Translations under genes and position numbers: made by a program
Origin: Hirudinaria manillensis
Taxonomy: Eukaryota; Annelida; Clitellata; Hirudinida; Hirudinidae
Direction of reading: 5' to 3'
Assembly: GCA_034509925.1 (NCBI GenBank)
Contig: CM067528.1
Span: 5,663,501-5,727,500, forward strand
DNA length: 64,000 nt
Notes under the pieces: model-generated
The model's database searches: none
Told to the model about the DNA's origin: nothing
The model's input: only the letters and a program-made list of their open reading frames with translations
In this document: piece after piece, positions 1-13,505 of the stretch
Layout: each line of letters starts with the position of its first letter
How positions within the stretch are numbered: position 1 is the stretch's first letter

Positions 1-105
1 CTCGGAGTGTTCTTGTCAGTCCGTTGAGCGCAGATTTAATTTAACGACATCGTTTGAATGAATTTATGAAATTATTCAAATAAGCTTTCGACGGGGAATT
101 CCAAC
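1..105. other. Intron of the WIF1-like gene, window edge
   Basis: Starts with the GTTGGA donor after the first EGF exon (minus strand). I see no further EGF cysteine pattern in these bases, so the next exon probably lies outside the window. Confidence 0.5.
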
Positions 106-3100
106 CTATTTCGCATTTGTGTCCAGTGAAACCGGGTCTACACTCGCACTTTCTGGCCTCACTGCACCTTCCACCATTCCTACAAGCGTATCTGCAGCCC
201 ACTCGGGTCTCTGGGATACAAAAAAAAATTCCGAACGTTAAATTCCCAAGCGATGCCTTTCGGCTGATCTCAGCTCAACAAGTTTCACAAATAAAATAAG
301 TTTTACCGCTTAAAATACCGAAGGAAATTGAAAGCAAATGAAAACCATCATCGACTCAACTGTCGACTGCCTCGCATTTCTTCCTTAGGTGAAACTCAAG
401 TGGCGATCCAGCGATCTTCTCGTATTTGGAATTGTAAATGTTCAGGACAATCGACATCGTGGCTATTCCACTCCTGTTCCTCGTGCAGGCGATTGTCAGC
501 TCGAATGCTTTTTGGAGGGAAATTGTTTTTTGTCAGCGTTTCAAGAAAATCCAATGTCATTGAAAAAAAAAGATTGTTTTTAAAGAATTAATTAATATCT
601 GGTTTAGTTAATAGTTTAATTTATTATTATTAATAATAGTCTACTTTTAATTCCAAATTAACAAGGAATTTTGTTTCCCTTGCAAAAGTAACGCAAAGCT
701 GCAAATCAACGAATCGAGCCATCTCTTTTATTGTTATTGTCTCTAACTACCAGAGCAGGTAAATTGAAACGGCCCTGACCCGATACTGGCCCCGGAATGC
801 GAATGAAATCTGCATCACCCCCTCGTACTCGACGTGTATAAGTGGTGGGCACTGCAAACTTCCCGAGCAATAAAAGTTGCTTCGTCATTGCTCAATGAAT
901 GACTTTTATGACGGTCGTAAGAAGCACAACAGACACTCAACTACGATACTCTCATTTTCATAAATCCAACTCCAATGCTCTTCTATGCCTTTTTATCCAT
1001 CAACGCTTTCCTTAACGACACATCTGTTTTCGTCTCTTCATCATTTCGCCTTCTTCCACCTCTCGGTCCGTTCGTTTCATCTTTTCCACGCCTTCCTTGA
1101 AAGAAGTTCAGTCACCAATCAGGAGTTCGTGGAAGACATCCAGGTAATGAAATTGATTTGCGGCTCAGACAGTTTCTCAGCCAGTTGCTGGGATTGGTCT
1201 TAAAATATATTTTCTTTGTTTCTCCCGCCATTTCGGGAGTTGCTTGCGCTTTCTTCATCCGACGTGTGTCCCAAACATTTCCAGAGACATGATAACCATC
1301 TTCTTTGATGAGTGGCTGAGCCAACGGGCGAGTGAACGAGCGAATGAGTGAGCATGGGTGATATCATTGAGATGATAGCGAGGATACTGTTATGATAACA
1401 TGAGCTCGAACAACAAGCGCACCAATCAATCAATGAATTTCTTCGGTAACGATGCGTGTTTATCGGAAAAGCGACAACGCGGCGGATCGCATCTTAAAGC
1501 CGTTCTATTCAGATGCTAGTCTTATCGGATCACCAAAGAGCTGGAAAATGATTTTAATCGAATTTTATTTCATCGGCAAAAATAACAACGAGCGGGCTTT
1601 AAAAAAATTCTCAGGTATTTCTGAGCGGTTAAGCGAGCGTTAGTTTAAAAATAGGTAATAAATCTTCAGAGTGTGCGAAAGGAACAAAGTTGTTAAATTC
1701 CATAAGGAAAGACTTGCCGGATTGATGCTTAGGAACGTCTCCCGATGTCGGGACGCTGAGGAGGGGGTTGTACAGAAGATCAGCGTTCAAGGATTTCAAC
1801 TCCGAGAATTTGTACCTGAACTGATGGTGGCAATAATTTCACATTAAATACAAAAAACGTCTGTAAAACATCGAAGAAATGTCACAGCTTACCGTCTCCT
1901 TCTCAGCCTTCCAGGACAATTGTATGAAATCCATGTCGTAGGGCATGATTGGCAACTTGTTCATGAGGAAAGGTTCTTTGAGGTAAGCGTTGACGATTCC
2001 TCCTTTGATGAGGTACATGTCTTCGGCGTGACCTGTCAATCGTTCGATCTCGAAATGAAGAAGATCATCGGACAGGTTGAATCGACGATTTTTTATATAA
2101 CGGTGCATCTGCCAACCATTGGCTAAGAATTTTTCAGACACGTGGTGGAATTTATTCCTCCCCTGCACTCCATCCATCCATCACCGGTAAAGGAAGGTTC
2201 ATCGCATTATTTCCTGCTCTCTTCCACACCTCTAATTGGAACCACAAGAGAACTGATGATCGAACGTGGAGCGCTATTGAAGCTATTAATCGACATCTAT
2301 GCTCGATTTCGCCTCCGCTTTCCGTCGAGAAGGAGATGGAAAATTGATTATTAATTCTTTCTCATTCGAGGCTCTGTTTGTTCGCACGACAGTTTGTTAG
2401 ACCAACAAACATGCCGGACCCACTTGGAAGGGTAAACAGTGAAGAATCACGGATCTCAGGAACTGCTGATAGAAGCACATGCAACTAAATGCAAATCGTA
2501 AATTATTTGGCAATCACGATTTCTTCGCTGCTTCAATAAACATTGAATTTGGCTGATCTCCTGGCAAACGTCGTCGTTCGACATGTTGCTGACTTTGGAA
2601 AAATAATGTCGAAGGCCGTTCGAGAGAGCAATTTATGCTTGGAAACGAGGAAAATGAAATACTGCTTCCAAATAGACAATCACAGGTCGCCTCGGGTGTT
2701 CTGTTGATGGTCGACATTCTTCGCTGATTGTCCCCCGACACGCTCCACTAACTTCATTCGGCGCGATCGCAAAACAACCCGCATTACCGTCGGAAAACGT
2801 CATTTTTAAGGAGGCACCAAATTATGACCTCGATATGACAATCCTCGTCTGAGAGTACTCGAGTCACGAGACTGGAACGCATTTCCAAAAAATGGAACTT
2901 TAATTGAAAAATAATTGAACCCGAAACTTCTTTCAGTGTAAAACCTGTTTCTGTCGTTTCACGCCCCACACCTCCTAAGGATGCACCAATCGAAATACTT
3001 TTTCCATTCTCAGACTTGCCGGTGAATGGCAAGCATTGTAAACAAATCAACATTTAAGAAGCACTTGTTGGATTTAATAAACAGGTAACTTTTCCCTAGA

Positions 3101-3697
3101 ATTATTTAGCCAAAAAGAAAAAAAAGAGTTGCCCCGAATCAGCTTTTCTGACGAGACCACTTGAATGGCCTCCTTGAGCAACTCTCAACCCATTGAGCGA
3201 TAAATTAGCACAAATTCAATTAGTCATCACCGACAGGAGAATATCAAAAGTCAAACCCCATAAAAAAACAGTAGAAAAAAATTTTTTTCCGTGGATTTCA
3301 TGTGGTGCTTAAGGAAAACACGACTTCCGAGCAATTAGTGCTGACTGGTGGTGCAAACCAAAACTACTTATTTACAATCAGGGCCGGGTTTACAACAAAA
3401 TAAAGTTTCTAAATTTTAACGGGAGCACTCGAAACTAATCTCGAGTGGCTCACCTGTTTATAAGCAAATCGAACGAACAGGTAGCCATTTGTACTCACCT
3501 ATGAATCTCTCTACCTGCTTGCCGTCGATCCAAAGCGCCAAAAGTTCGGACGTCTGCTGCGAGGAAAGGTGGGAGTGAGACCTCTTCACGTTCAATCCGT
3601 GCATCATTTTGCCGATTTGTTGACCGCTTGCAACGTGAAAGATTACACAGAAGAGTGCCAGACGAACAGCCACCGAACAACTTTGAGGAATCTGCAT
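106..3697 (-). CDS. WIF1: WIF1-like secreted Wnt inhibitor, 3' end beyond window
   Basis: Secreted protein expected to bind Wnt ligands outside the cell. Exons on the minus strand: 3697-3499, 2032-1893, 1820-1718, 507-361, 210-106 (694 nt, about 231 codons); phases 1,0,1,1,1 all close. The start ATG opens a signal peptide (MQIPQSCSVAVRLALFCVIF), followed by the WIF domain: ALWIDGKQVERFIG, then GHAEDMYLI, DFIQLSWKAE, YKFSELKSL, SVPTSGDVPKHQS, SGIATMSIVLNIYNSKYEKI and LRKKCE, with the domain's two cysteines present (ACTRN and KKCE). Exon 5 encodes one EGF repeat with six cysteines (CRYACRNGGRC, CECRPGFTGHKC) and ends in phase 1 as EGF exons usually do, so more EGF repeats should follow off the left edge. 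Intron 3 has a GC donor (CCG then GCAAGT). WIF plus EGF distinguishes it from RYK, which has a kinase-like domain. Confidence 0.9.
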
Positions 3698-4966
3698 CTC
3701 TGTTGCTCTCGCGTCAAAGTTTTTTTTTCACTCTTTTCTTAAAAACGGTAATGAAAGCACCAATGAGAAGGAAAGCTAAGTCTTTCTTCAAACAACCAAC
3801 TCGACTTCAATGTTTTCATCACTCGCGAATAAATGATTAAACATCGATTTGTTGAAACCAAGCAGAAACCTCATCGTCCATTTGCCTAAAATCTCTCCTC
3901 TAAAAGAAGTCGATGTTGCGTTTTACAGGCTCCGCTATCAAATGCCGTCCATTAAGTAGTCGGAGGAAGACCGAACTTACAGGCACTTGTTTGCGCTCAC
4001 TTCATCCAAAGGGGGCGTCCTCTATTTTCGAATTCGTTATGTCATTTGTTAATCGAAATACTTGATTAAGTAGAGTCTTTAGAGTCGATGGCAGTGATTT
4101 AACGAGAAGTATGAAAGCATTTAGTAGGACGGAATAGCAATTCCATCCTGGATTGAAAATTCGCCTCCAAAAATAGCGAACGAATAAAAGGAGAAGTTGA
4201 GAATTGATTGAAAGCTACGAGCGAATGCTGCGCTACAAACGCCTGTTTTGAAGCAAACTTTGTTTTCTGAAATTGCGAAACAATTCTTCGCCAAGAAATT
4301 TCGAGAACCGATGGAAAGATGCGATCAAATCCGCCATTGGATGAGCATTCCATGCGCAATTGTTAAAGAATATTCGAGTTTTGAAAGAAGAAAATAACAA
4401 GATTTATTGGAACTAAGTGTTTGAATTTGGCCGCTTCGGTCGGCGAGTGCCAAGAAAACGCAGCGCGGTTCGATGAAAGAAAGATTTTGGCGTGCTAACA
4501 CATGAGTTCGATTAATTGCTTTTCCTTTGGCTTATAATTTCCTCTATTAACAAATACCCGAACGGTTGGGTTCGAAATTCAGCGCCACATAAATTGAGGT
4601 GTGAGGAATTGAAAAATCACTTTTGGCATTATTATAATATCCTTAAATAATAATAATAATAACACAAACTGAACATACATGTATTGCTACAAAATGGATA
4701 TATTCGTAAAAATCAAAATACAGTACCTTCGAATAATAACAATAATAATAATAAATTATTTCGTACATGAGATTACGAGAAATTATTTTGCAAAATTAAG
4801 TTTCTTATTTCTGGACACAAGCGACAAATTGCTGATCGGACAAAAAAAAGGCAAAAAGTGTTGTCATGGAGATGAGTTTATTTGTCCATGTGTTCATCAT
4901 CGAAACATGTTCCTGTCATGGATGATGATGACAAGCAGATTATCAAAGGATTATTTTGCTACGGAG

Positions 4967-4967
<1 letters not shown>

Positions 4968-4997
<30 letters not shown>

Positions 4998-5041
4998 GTT
5001 ATTGTTGTTATTATTATTATCATTATTATCATTGTTATTAT
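4968..5041. repeat. Imperfect (ATT)n microsatellite
   Basis: Run of TTA/ATT triplets with scattered G and C substitutions (ATTGTT, ATCATT). The poly-Leu and poly-Tyr open frames across it are repeat artefacts. Confidence 0.9.
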
Positions 5042-5734
5042 CAGGTAAATCGAAAGTAATTATATAAATAAAATAAATTATTCGCAATTCAGAGGATGCC
5101 TTGTCAAACAAAACACTGTTTCTGCTGTTTGTTGCTGAATAAACAATGTTAATAATCTGTTTATATCTCTCACAACATCTCAACATCATTTGTCATCAAT
5201 TACTTGCATTAAATTATATTCCGATAAAGCAATTATTATTCGCCAACGGTTTAATAATTATTATAATATAATATTATAATTATTTTATAATGATATATAC
5301 ATGTAATACCTTGGTCGGACTGCTAGAGAAAGTCAAGAATAAACACCAGCACGGATATTAAACAAAAAAGTAAACATTGTTATCCACATTATTCCAGTTA
5401 TTATAATCTCCAAGTTATTATAATCTCCAACGTAGAATTTCAATTATTCCCTGTATTCTTATAACAAATCTTGCTGGCTTCATACGATCGGAGGAAGTCA
5501 ATTTGCATATTCATAAGGATTATAATTTATTCAAACATTTTCTCATTGACTTGGTAGCGAACGGCGTATGAGAAGATTCTTGTCATCATTATTATTTTTT
5601 TTTTTAAAATATATTTAAATTAATCTCTCAAAACACTTAGAATTGTTTTCTAAAACATCAATTGGCAGCAATCACTTGACGGAAAACCCACACCTCCTTC
5701 CATTTCGATTGGGGGTGAATTATTAAGCTAAAAG

Positions 5735-5813
<79 letters not shown>

Positions 5814-5853
5814 TAATAATAATAACAATAATAACAATAATAATAATAATAAC
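5735..5853. repeat. (AAT)n microsatellite
   Basis: About 118 bp of AAT triplets; the left two thirds are nearly pure and the right third carries AAC interruptions. Confidence 0.95.
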
Positions 5854-8800
5854 TAAATAACGATCGTCACAATTGTTAATTATTTACATGACCTTCGTAC
5901 GAATGTTCCCAGCTTTCTATTCCAAGTTCCCTCAAGAGTGATTACTTATTTATTAAATTAAAATTTATTCTTATTAATTCAATTAAATTGTTTTATGTCG
6001 ATAATTATATCTCAATTAACCTTATTTTATTATTGAATTAAATTATAAAATAAAATAAAATAAAATTGAACTTAATTCCAATTTGTTGTTGAAGTTCGAT
6101 GCAAGAAAGTGGTTGACGATGTATAATGAGTTTAGGTCGTTTTGTGGGTTTTTCCAACAATTTCCGGGTTTATTTTTGTATTTTTCAAATATTTACGAAA
6201 AAAAAAAAACATCGCGAAGGATTGAATTGCAGTCCTTCATCGCATCGTTACTCTGATTGGTCAGCCTAATCACGTGCTTCTGTCAGAACTTCTTTAACCC
6301 GTATTAACTGCTGTTGTCCTTTGAGAAATCGCTTTTATATTGCCGATAAAAACCGCGTCTGACTTCACTGATGCTTATTATTGTGGCACATGTGACTAAT
6401 TTATGTAACTAATTTTTAACATCTCCGAAAACATAAATTACCAAAAAAAAATTACTAAAACTATTAAGTATTTGTTGTTTGAATGTTGCTGTTTAATCAA
6501 AAATGTTCTCGTGTTCAGAGGGCGGATTGTGACGTTGACGGAATCAAAAGTCAAATCCAAAACTTTGAAGTGATTTCATCGCAGTTTGAAACATTTCGGA
6601 CGAGTCTATCCGGGAAAAAAAGCAGTGAAATGTCAGCGAGATGTGATTTATTCCCCGAGGTGAGGTCAAGAATGAAAACTTGAAGAAGACTTGTCTTGGA
6701 GGTCATTTATTTCAATCAACGCCCGTAAACACTGCCGCAACTTCTATGTTTCCAATTTGGTCCTATTGACAAGTCATCCGGGATGTTGCCAGGGAATTTA
6801 GCAGGAAGAGGGATGGATCTGACCCGATGGAAACTCTCAGAGGAGACAAATCACTTGCTGAGTTGTACTTTTCTCTCCGGAACCCTTCATCGAGTAATTT
6901 ATTCATTTGTCATATTAACACATCGTTATGCCAGTCGTCCGCAGCTGAGGAATCTCAATCGATAATCTCACGTGGTATGTCAGACTACAACTCGGAAATT
7001 ATTGCTACATTGGCAAGATTCCATTATAGATTAATAAAATAAATTCTAATAACTTGTTTATTATTTCCGTCACTCGTTCAAACTTCGTTCTTACATCAGA
7101 AACTAGTTCTGTTTCCCTAATAAAAGTCAGGCCGTTGTTTTTGCAACGAGCATCTGAGAAGTCCCCAAATGTCCCCAGGCATGAATGTGTGAAATAAGAG
7201 GGACTTTCGGTGCAATTATTTGCATCGTTTTTCCCCGAAAATGAGACAGGGTTTTATATTAATTTCTGTCCCAAACACGCGGTAGGGCTTTAAGGATGTC
7301 TTACATTTTCACATAATGCATCCAAAGACTGTAACTTTGGGAAAGGGGAATGCCATCTCCACATTAAGCAAAACCAAATTGGGATGTCACGGAAAATTGT
7401 CTATGAATAGTGAAATACTCTTCATGCCAGGTCTTTGATAAACAAAGAATGTATTAAAACAAATGGCAGAAGCTGGCTAAAAGTCATGTAAAAGGCAGCT
7501 ATAGGCTGATGGCGGCGGATATCAGGTCCAGACGGCTATCATGACTTACTAGTTCATGGTCACTTGTTCAATCAGAAACAGCCATAAAGACTTGATTCAT
7601 TTTCCATTTGATGATGACAGTTGATGTTATGTCACCAACTGGGTCGATATGAATTTGAATGAATTACTTTGAAAATAAAAAAAACAACTGATCGTGTCAT
7701 CAAAGCTCTTTTAGCAGATTTCTTCATGTCTGCGACGATGTATGCTAGGAAGTCCATCTAAAAAAACCATTGCAAAGGTCTACAATAAAAGCTTTTGTCT
7801 GCCATCCGTTTTCAGACATGTTTTCCAGATTTGGAAATGGTGGTGATCTGATCCATAATAGCTTGTCCTTTTCTAATCATCTTGTCAAAACAAAGCATTT
7901 AGCTCCTACAATAGAGTAAAGATCCAACTGCAACGCCAGGTAGCGCCTTCAGATGAGCGTAAGAGTAACCGAATAAATCTATTATAAACACGACCTGCTA
8001 TAGTTTAAGTAACTCTTTAGTCACGATAATTATATGTATTTGTACCCAACCTGCTACAATCTTTGTAATTGTATTACTTGTTATCTTCAAACTGCTTGCA
8101 CACCTATGAATGCAGTTGAAACCAATTGTTTTTGCCGCCCGTAGCGATCGTTCGATTTGCTTTTCCTTTCCCTTTGGCAAACCCGACTTTTAATTTGTTC
8201 TCCACAATTTGGAAATCCCTGAAAATATGTATTTACATTCAAAGATCTAATTTTAGAAAAAGTTGCCATTAGTCGAAGACTTTCGTTTTATTGCAATGCA
8301 ATTGAATATTTTGGAAATCTTACACTAATTCATCATTACCTGAATTAATTTGAAAATATTGGATGACGATCTCAGCAAGAACTTGCTTTGGGGGCTTGGC
8401 TCACATAACGTGTACCTTTGAACATACCTTGTAGGACTTGTCTTATGGGAAACAGTAGTTGCCCGGTAATTCTTTAACAGAATACCATTTGATTCTTATT
8501 TAATTGCTACTAATTGTAATTAATTAAACATGCTTCATAAATAATACAATAAACGAAGTCCTTTTAATTCCGTTTAATATTCCGAGACTTCTCATTTAAT
8601 CCTCGGCGATCGACTTATTATAATTTTGTGATGTTACTTATTAGTGCAGCTTAAGTAAAAGTTTATATATAAACAACAGTTTAAGTAATAGTTAGCAAAG
8701 ATTTAAGACACTTTAGAGCGTGGCGGTAGACGTTGGCTAAGGTTGCTCCTAGCAATGCAGTCATACCAAATGCTTGATTTTAAGTCACTATTCATCTTCA

Positions 8801-9654
8801 TCAACTTGAACCGCCATCGATGGGACCGCCCAAACCAATTGCCAATTCAATCAACTCCTTTGTAACTCGAAAAACAAAATATATTAAGCAATTAGCGATG
8901 GTCCAATTCTTTGAAGTTTTGGCCATTTTCTTGAAATATTCTCTAGTTCAACCAGACAAAATATAATAACATAATAAATATGATGATGATAATAATAATA
9001 ATAATAATAATAAAATGTATTTAATGACATGTTGCCAAACCAATTGATAACCTAAAAAGGGGTAAACCTTGCTCTTCTCAAGGTTACCAAAGGTCACCCC
9101 AGTGTCGCATCGGGCATCATCCTTTTCCAGACTCAGTGCTGCACAACTCGAAGAGTTTTGAATTTAATAGAGCACAATAAATAAATAAATACTAATAAAG
9201 AGAGTAATAATAATAATGCAATTGAAACCTCAGCACAAACATGAAGACACAGGTCTGTATTGAAATTCCTTCAAAAACATCATTAATTGTGACCACTGAG
9301 CAGAAACAAAACATCACAATGCAAAGCAACACTTTCACGTATAAAATGCGAGTCGTGCCACAAATTACGTCAAAAATTATCGACGAGGTGCTAACGATAT
9401 TTGAATGTCCTTCGTCGGAGGAGGAATCTGAGTTTAGGTATTTTTAAATTAAGTTCGTATCAACTTTGATCGATACATTAACATTCATTCATGCTAATCT
9501 ACCATATAAAAAGGAACTTTTTGTAAAAGAAAAAAAGTGGAATACAAAAAATATGTAAACTAATTGAAACTAATTAATAAGGTATTATAAATAAAATGGA
9601 AAAAAATCACCAGAAACAAAGTTAAGGGAAATCAACAACGACCAGACGAAAACA

Positions 9655-11081
9655 TCAAACGCTGGATTGGCGAGGATTCGCGGCAGTCCGAACCAACAAC
9701 AAAACGGTGTCGCTGACGGCCCCTAAGTTCTGACATTCCAAGACGTCTCGGTTGCAACACGTCACTTCCTGTTTAAAAGAAAAACATGGGGTCAGGGGGT
9801 CACAAGAGGTCGCCATCTGAGGTCGCGAACCGAGATTTCACTACGAAACACCTGCAGGCTCTTTTTCTTAATTAAGAAGCGTGGAATAGAAAACTAATTC
9901 CCATTTATGGTAAGCAATCATGGCAGCCATTTCCAAAAAAAAAAATGCACACAAAACTGAACAAAAAATGGCGACCAGCTATTTAGAAGGTCCTCAGCCA
10001 TGAATGTTAGCTGGGAAATAATGGATTTCCAAAATAAAGATACGAAAACAACGGCATCACCCTTTTGTCGGATGCAAAGACAAATTACGACCATAATGTA
10101 AACTTAAAAAAGACCAACGAAAACATCCAATTCCTGAACTTATAATTCGTCGCACGAACTCGTAACTCGGAGACGTCTGCAAACGAATCCGAAGCACTCT
10201 CCGGAAGCCTTCGAGCGTCCGAAAATACTGTCAGATCAAGATGGCAGAGGGTACCAGTGAAGGGAGAGGCAGGTGGAAAGAAAGAAGAGGATGCAAAATA
10301 TGGCGATCGCGTGGTCTAGCGTGGATGGAACCGAAGATCGGTCCTCGACGGAAGCGTCGTAGACGTTTTTAATCGACTTCCTAGTCTCGGGACGTGAAGG
10401 TCCGAAAGTCCTTCGGGATTTCGGTCCCCCTTTGCCGAGGAGATCCGCTTCCAGGAGGTTCTGCCACGTGAGCACGTCCTCCTGCAAGGAACGTTCCGTG
10501 AATGTTCAGATCGATGTTTGCGACGTGAAGTCGTTTGGAAATACACTTCGATAAATGAACTTAGAACGAATCCATAAAATTAAAATCAACCATTTTATTA
10601 TCGGCATTAACGGACGTGCGGAAATTCGGTTTTAAAATTTTTATTTTAATATTATTAACCTCTTTGTGTCTTTGTTTAAAATAAATCGAAACATTGCCTG
10701 AAATGTGGTTTTTATAAAACTCTAAGAGTTTAGAATAGTATTGAAATGTTGGAAACAGTTGCAAGAGCTGGAAGGTTGCAAGGTTGTAAATCTTTTCGGA
10801 ATACTCAAATAAGAGCTGAAGCATGGATGTTATTAGCATATTTACAGTTATGATTTGTAATAGCTAATTGCTAATTATATATGTTAATTATGATGTAAGT
10901 GCAAGTGGATGTTTACATAAATCTGCAATGAACAGGAGAATCCTTTCTATGAGTGACTGACAAAAAAAGTCATCAAAGCCAAAGTCATTTTAAGATCACC
11001 AGCAGCATAAACCAAGCTCCACCTATCTTGTTGTTATTATTATTGTTATTATTATTGTTATTATTATTATTATTATTGTTA

Positions 11082-11154
<73 letters not shown>

Positions 11155-13411
11155 ATTGTTATGTTATTATCGAGTTAGTAATACCAGTGTTATTACTCAA
11201 TCATTATCTTAATATGACATCACTATATCACTATGTTTGTTTACATTTCAACATCATCATTTATTTACCTGGCTGAGACCAAGCCTTCTGCAGACATTAA
11301 AAAAGTGTTCGACATTTTTCCTGCATTTTGATTCTGGCAATTTCTATAAAGAATAAAAATTTCTAACAGTTTATATTATTAAAATTAAAATTTATTTTTA
11401 TGGAATCTTTTTTGGGTTTTTTTTCTTGTAGAAATGGTTATCGCCAATGGCGACAGCTGAAATAAGTTTTGGATGCTCACCGTGTCGGGAGTAGATGTGT
11501 AGATGTGAGGCACGGAGTTGGGGAGAATTTGATTGGCGAGTTCGCAGAGGAGGATTCCATCCTTCAGTGATTCGCTGATGTCATCCTCTACTTCTGTCTT
11601 CAACAGGGTTTTGAGAACCTGTGCATTAATGAATGCATGGGTTTCGAGATATTGTGCATTGAGGAATGCATGAATGCAGGGTTTTGAGAATCTGTGCATT
11701 GATATGTGAATACATGAATTGAAAGAATGCTTCTCAAGTGCATTACGGTTGCTTGATTTGACTCCTAGATTTGTCCTGACGGTTTGTTTTGAAAATTTGA
11801 AACCAGGCTCGGATGTTGAGTCAGGCAGCAATGTAGAGCAGTTAGAGCTAAATAAATGAACTAAATCGGCAAATGATAAACATCACATTACACGCCCGTA
11901 GGATGCACGCAAACAAAAACACACGCACACACGGACCGTTTTGCAAAGCAAAACACGATTGAAAGATTGTGCTAACAACACGACCAACCCTTTTGAGACT
12001 CTTCACTTGATTGTTTTCTTTTTCCAATTGGTGCATATTTCTTCTGATTGTCAACAGTGGATTGTGCTCAGACAACTCCCCCTTCAGAGACTCCAAAAGT
12101 TTTTTGCATTTTGGAGAGAGTGCTGAATGAATTTGAACATAAATTAATTTAATCAAATAAATATTTTGAAGAAATTTTAAAGAAATTTTAGAAAAGTGAA
12201 ATGATTGCAAAATATCAAACCTGAACTTTCACTTTCAGGCAGAATCTGAAAACAACAGCAACAAAAAATTAATCCCCAAAAACACAAAATCAATAAATAC
12301 AAATCTTTCAAGTACAAATGTACAAATTCAACGTACTTGGTCTTCTGCTAATTTAATTATTTTGGCAGCTTCTTGCTTCCTACGACTGACGAGATTCGAA
12401 TATCTTTTGTAAAATTCCTCGTGCTCACCGTCCTGATTAAAATGCAGAAATGTAATCAGTTAATCTATTATTCAATTAATCATTAAACTAATTTAAGTAC
12501 ACCTCGTCAGCTATGGTTGGAGTCAGAGGCCCAGTTTCTTCTCTATTTGCAGTCCTGCAAGAGGAATACAAGCATACTTAGGAGCCTACTTAGCTATACA
12601 TAGCATACAAATCTGAGACACAAAGAAACATAAGTACAAGCATAAACACTTGAGCATACATACAAGCATACATACAAGCATACAAACAAGCATACAAACA
12701 ACTTCAAAACGAAATGAAACATGTTTTTCCTAAAACTCAACCAACCCTTCCTCGACTATGAATCCAATGTCCACCAAATTCGGTCGTCTTCCATCGATTC
12801 CGTTGACTTTCGTCTTCTGATCGAGCGATGCTTTCGATCCCCTGGTCGAAGCCTCGTAATCATCATCACCACCATCATCATCGTCGTTGTCGCCATCCTA
12901 TGAAAGTAAAGCAAAAAGAAACGTAGACGTAAATATTGATAAAATCGCAAAATCCATTTCATTTCCAACCAACGACAGGAAGCTGCTTTGCGGAGATTCG
13001 TCGAAGCTCAAAGTTTCCGTCGAAGCGAACGACTGCGGACTTTGGGGTTTGGATTCCGAAATCCCGTCGCGGGTTGGGACGTCCCCTTCCTTCTGCGTCC
13101 TGCTCGGCAAGGACTGCATCGACACGCACGAAGAAACCTTTTTGTTTTCGTTCAACGTCGGATTCCTCGTTGCGGTGTTGCGAGCGCTTCTCGTCTGTCG
13201 ATTCGTGACATTTAATAAATATGCATTATTATTTTATTTAGTTAAATAGTAATGTCGTTAAATTGTAATATCATTGTAGATAGTAACAGTTAATATTGAA
13301 ATTGTGACATTATGACATCTCACTCCAATCATATTTTTAACACATGATCTAATCAGAAGACAAAACAAGAAAGTGCTGACATCTGCACCATAAAGAAATC
13401 GTAATAATAAC

Positions 13412-13505
<94 letters not shown>

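Larger units (their letters stand above)
3698..9654. other. Intergenic region with AT-rich simple repeats, no supported gene
   Basis: Lies between the 5' end of the WIF1-like gene and the 3' end of LRCH, both on the minus strand, so it holds the WIF1 promoter and the LRCH 3' UTR. Short open frames (for example 6483-6683 and 9241-9447) have no recognisable domain and no convincing splice partners. ATT-type repeats occur near 4968-5041, 5735-5853 and 8985-9012. No tRNA or rRNA was recognised. Confidence 0.6.

Noticed and set aside
117..299. Plus-strand ORF at the left edge
   Set aside because: Shadow of the minus-strand EGF exon, whose cysteine spacing is unmistakable.
4560..4600. GGTTCGAAATTC resembling a tRNA T-arm
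   Set aside because: No matching acceptor, D or anticodon arms around it.
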